A stretch of DNA of 5,729 nucleotides from Frankiales bacterium (lineage in GTDB: Bacteria > Actinomycetota > Actinomycetes > JAFAQI01), in NCBI GenBank assembly GCA_019246495.1, contig JAFAQI010000139.1, forward strand, positions 1 to 5,729, written 5' to 3'. How positions within the stretch are numbered: the first letter of the stretch is position 1; every line of letters begins with the position of its first letter. The position numbers and the translations under genes were made by a program. Below, piece by piece: positions 4,760 to 5,729 of this stretch. The notes beneath the pieces are model-generated. The model saw nothing but the letters and a program-made list of their open reading frames with translations. It searched no databases and had not been told where the DNA came from.

Positions 4760-5729
4760 ATGGCTGACGCTCTACCCCGCATCTCCCGCCGGATCGCCGC
4801 GATCAGTGAGTCGGCGACGCTCGCCGTCGACGCGAAGGCCAAGGCGCTCAAGGCGGCCGGGCGTGACGTCATCGGCTTCGGCGCCGGCGAGCCGGACTTC
4901 CCCACGCCGGACGAGATCGTCGAGGCGGCGATCGCCGCCTGCCGCGACCCGAAGATGCACCACTACACCCCGGCCGGCGGTCTGCCCGAGCTGCGTGAGG
5001 CGCTCGCCGCCAAGACCGCGCGGGACTCCTCCTACGCCGTCGACGCCGCGCAGGTGCTCGTCACGAACGGCGGCAAGCAAGCGGTCTACGAGGCGTTCGC
5101 GACGCTGCTCGACCCGGGCGATGAGGTGCTCCTGCCCACGCCGTACTGGACGACTTATCCCGAGTCGATCCGCCTCGCCGGCGGCCTCCCGGTCGAAGTG
5201 CCGACCGACGAGACGACCGGTTACCTCGCGTCGGTCGAGGCGCTCGAGGCGGCTCGGACGCCGCGCACCAAGGCGCTGCTGTTCTGCTCGCCGTCCAACC
5301 CGACGGGAGCCGTCTATCCGACCGAGCAGGTCGAGGCGATCGGCCGCTGGGCGGTCGAGCACGGCATCTGGGTGGTCGCCGACGAGATCTACGAACACCT
5401 CGTCTACGACGGCGCGACGGCTGCATCCATGCCGGTCGTCGTACCGGACCTCGCCGACACCTGCATCGTGGTCAACGGCGTCGCGAAGACCTATGCGATG
5501 ACCGGATGGCGGGTCGGCTGGCTCATCGGCCCGGTCGACGTCGTGAAGGCGGCGACCAACCTCCAGTCGCACGCGACGTCGAACGTGTCCAACGTCGCGC
5601 AGGCCGCCGCCCTCACTGCCGTCCGCGGCGACCTGTCCGCGGTCGCGATGATGCGCGAGGCCTTCGACCGGCGGCGGCGGACGATGGTGCGGATGCTCCA
5701 GGAGATTCCCGGCGTGGAGTGCCCGGAGC
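4760..5729 (+). CDS. aspC: Aspartate-type pyridoxal phosphate aminotransferase (class I, subgroup Ib), 3' end missing
   Basis: This is a PLP-dependent aminotransferase of the aspartate aminotransferase family, expected to interconvert aspartate/2-oxoglutarate and oxaloacetate/glutamate in the cytoplasm. The 323 visible codons of about 400 show the fold-type I landmarks. These are [12 protein letters not shown] (39-50), [15 protein letters not shown] (68-82), [11 protein letters not shown] (103-113) and CSPSNPTG (176-183, with the substrate/PLP Asn180). PLP-contacting D208 and Y211 lie in [13 protein letters not shown], and the Schiff-base lysine is K243 in [16 protein letters not shown]. The C-terminal substrate-carboxylate Arg lies beyond the window. 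The ATG at 4760-4762 has GGGAG (4746-4750) 9 nt upstream; the ATG at 4752 is out of frame. It diverges from tRNA-Trp, an arrangement I recall from Streptomyces. Subfamily members may also use prephenate or other amino acids, so exact substrate is inferred. I saw no clear promoter in 4614-4759. Confidence 0.93.
   Translation, partial: MADALPRISRRIAAISESATLAVDAKAKALKAAGRDVIGFGAGEPDFPTPDEIVEAAIAACRDPKMHHYTPAGGLPELREALAAKTARDSSYAVDAAQVLVTNGGKQAVYEAFATLLDPGDEVLLPTPYWTTYPESIRLAGGLPVEVPTDETTGYLASVEALEAARTPRTKALLFCSPSNPTGAVYPTEQVEAIGRWAVEHGIWVVADEIYEHLVYDGATAASMPVVVPDLADTCIVVNGVAKTYAMTGWRVGWLIGPVDVVKAATNLQSHATSNVSNVAQAAALTAVRGDLSAVAMMREAFDRRRRTMVRMLQEIPGVECPE

Noticed and set aside
4772..5572. Minus-strand open frame opposite the aminotransferase
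   Set aside because: The plus-strand frame has all PLP-enzyme motifs; this one is Arg/Gly/Val-rich shadow sequence.

Overview
This is a high-GC chromosomal window from an actinobacterium (Actinomycetota). It holds the conserved SecE-NusG-L11-L1-L10-L12 block that normally lies upstream of rpoBC. High GC, GTG starts on several genes, acidic N-terminal NusG extension and a tRNA-Trp/aminotransferase pair next to secE all fit this phylum. An Mce-type ATPase next to rplL resembles corynebacterial/mycobacterial and Nocardioides-like genomes, but I cannot fix the genus.

Layout, right to left, since almost everything reads on the minus strand. A class I PLP aminotransferase (4760 to the right edge, plus strand, 3' end missing) diverges from tRNA-Trp(CCA) (4541-4613, minus). 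Then follow secE (4232-4483), nusG (3336-4193), rplK (2893-3324), rplA (2054-2791), rplJ (989-1798) and rplL (574-972). A clear intrinsic terminator (about 519-562) ends the block. A separately controlled Mkl/MlaF-type ABC ATPase starts at 368 and runs off the left edge.

The genes serve linked tasks. SecE is part of the Sec translocon and NusG links RNA polymerase to the ribosome or Rho. L11, L1 and the L10-(L12)n stalk are mobile ribosome elements that handle translation factors and E-site tRNA. The rplJ-rplL pair has its own SigA-type promoter and a long structured 5' leader with the L10-leader signature. This suggests feedback control by L10, separate from secE-nusG-rplK-rplA.

I see no mobile element, CRISPR array or novel gene cassette; this is core genome. 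The unusual points are: (1) an L10 with a roughly 90-residue acidic, hexapeptide-repeat tail that fills the usual rplJ-rplL spacer; (2) a perfect CRP-family palindrome upstream of the Mce-type ATPase gene; (3) a perfect 16-bp stem hairpin between rplK and rplA; and (4) nested long-range pairing in the rplJ leader around a terminator-like hairpin next to the ribosome binding site.
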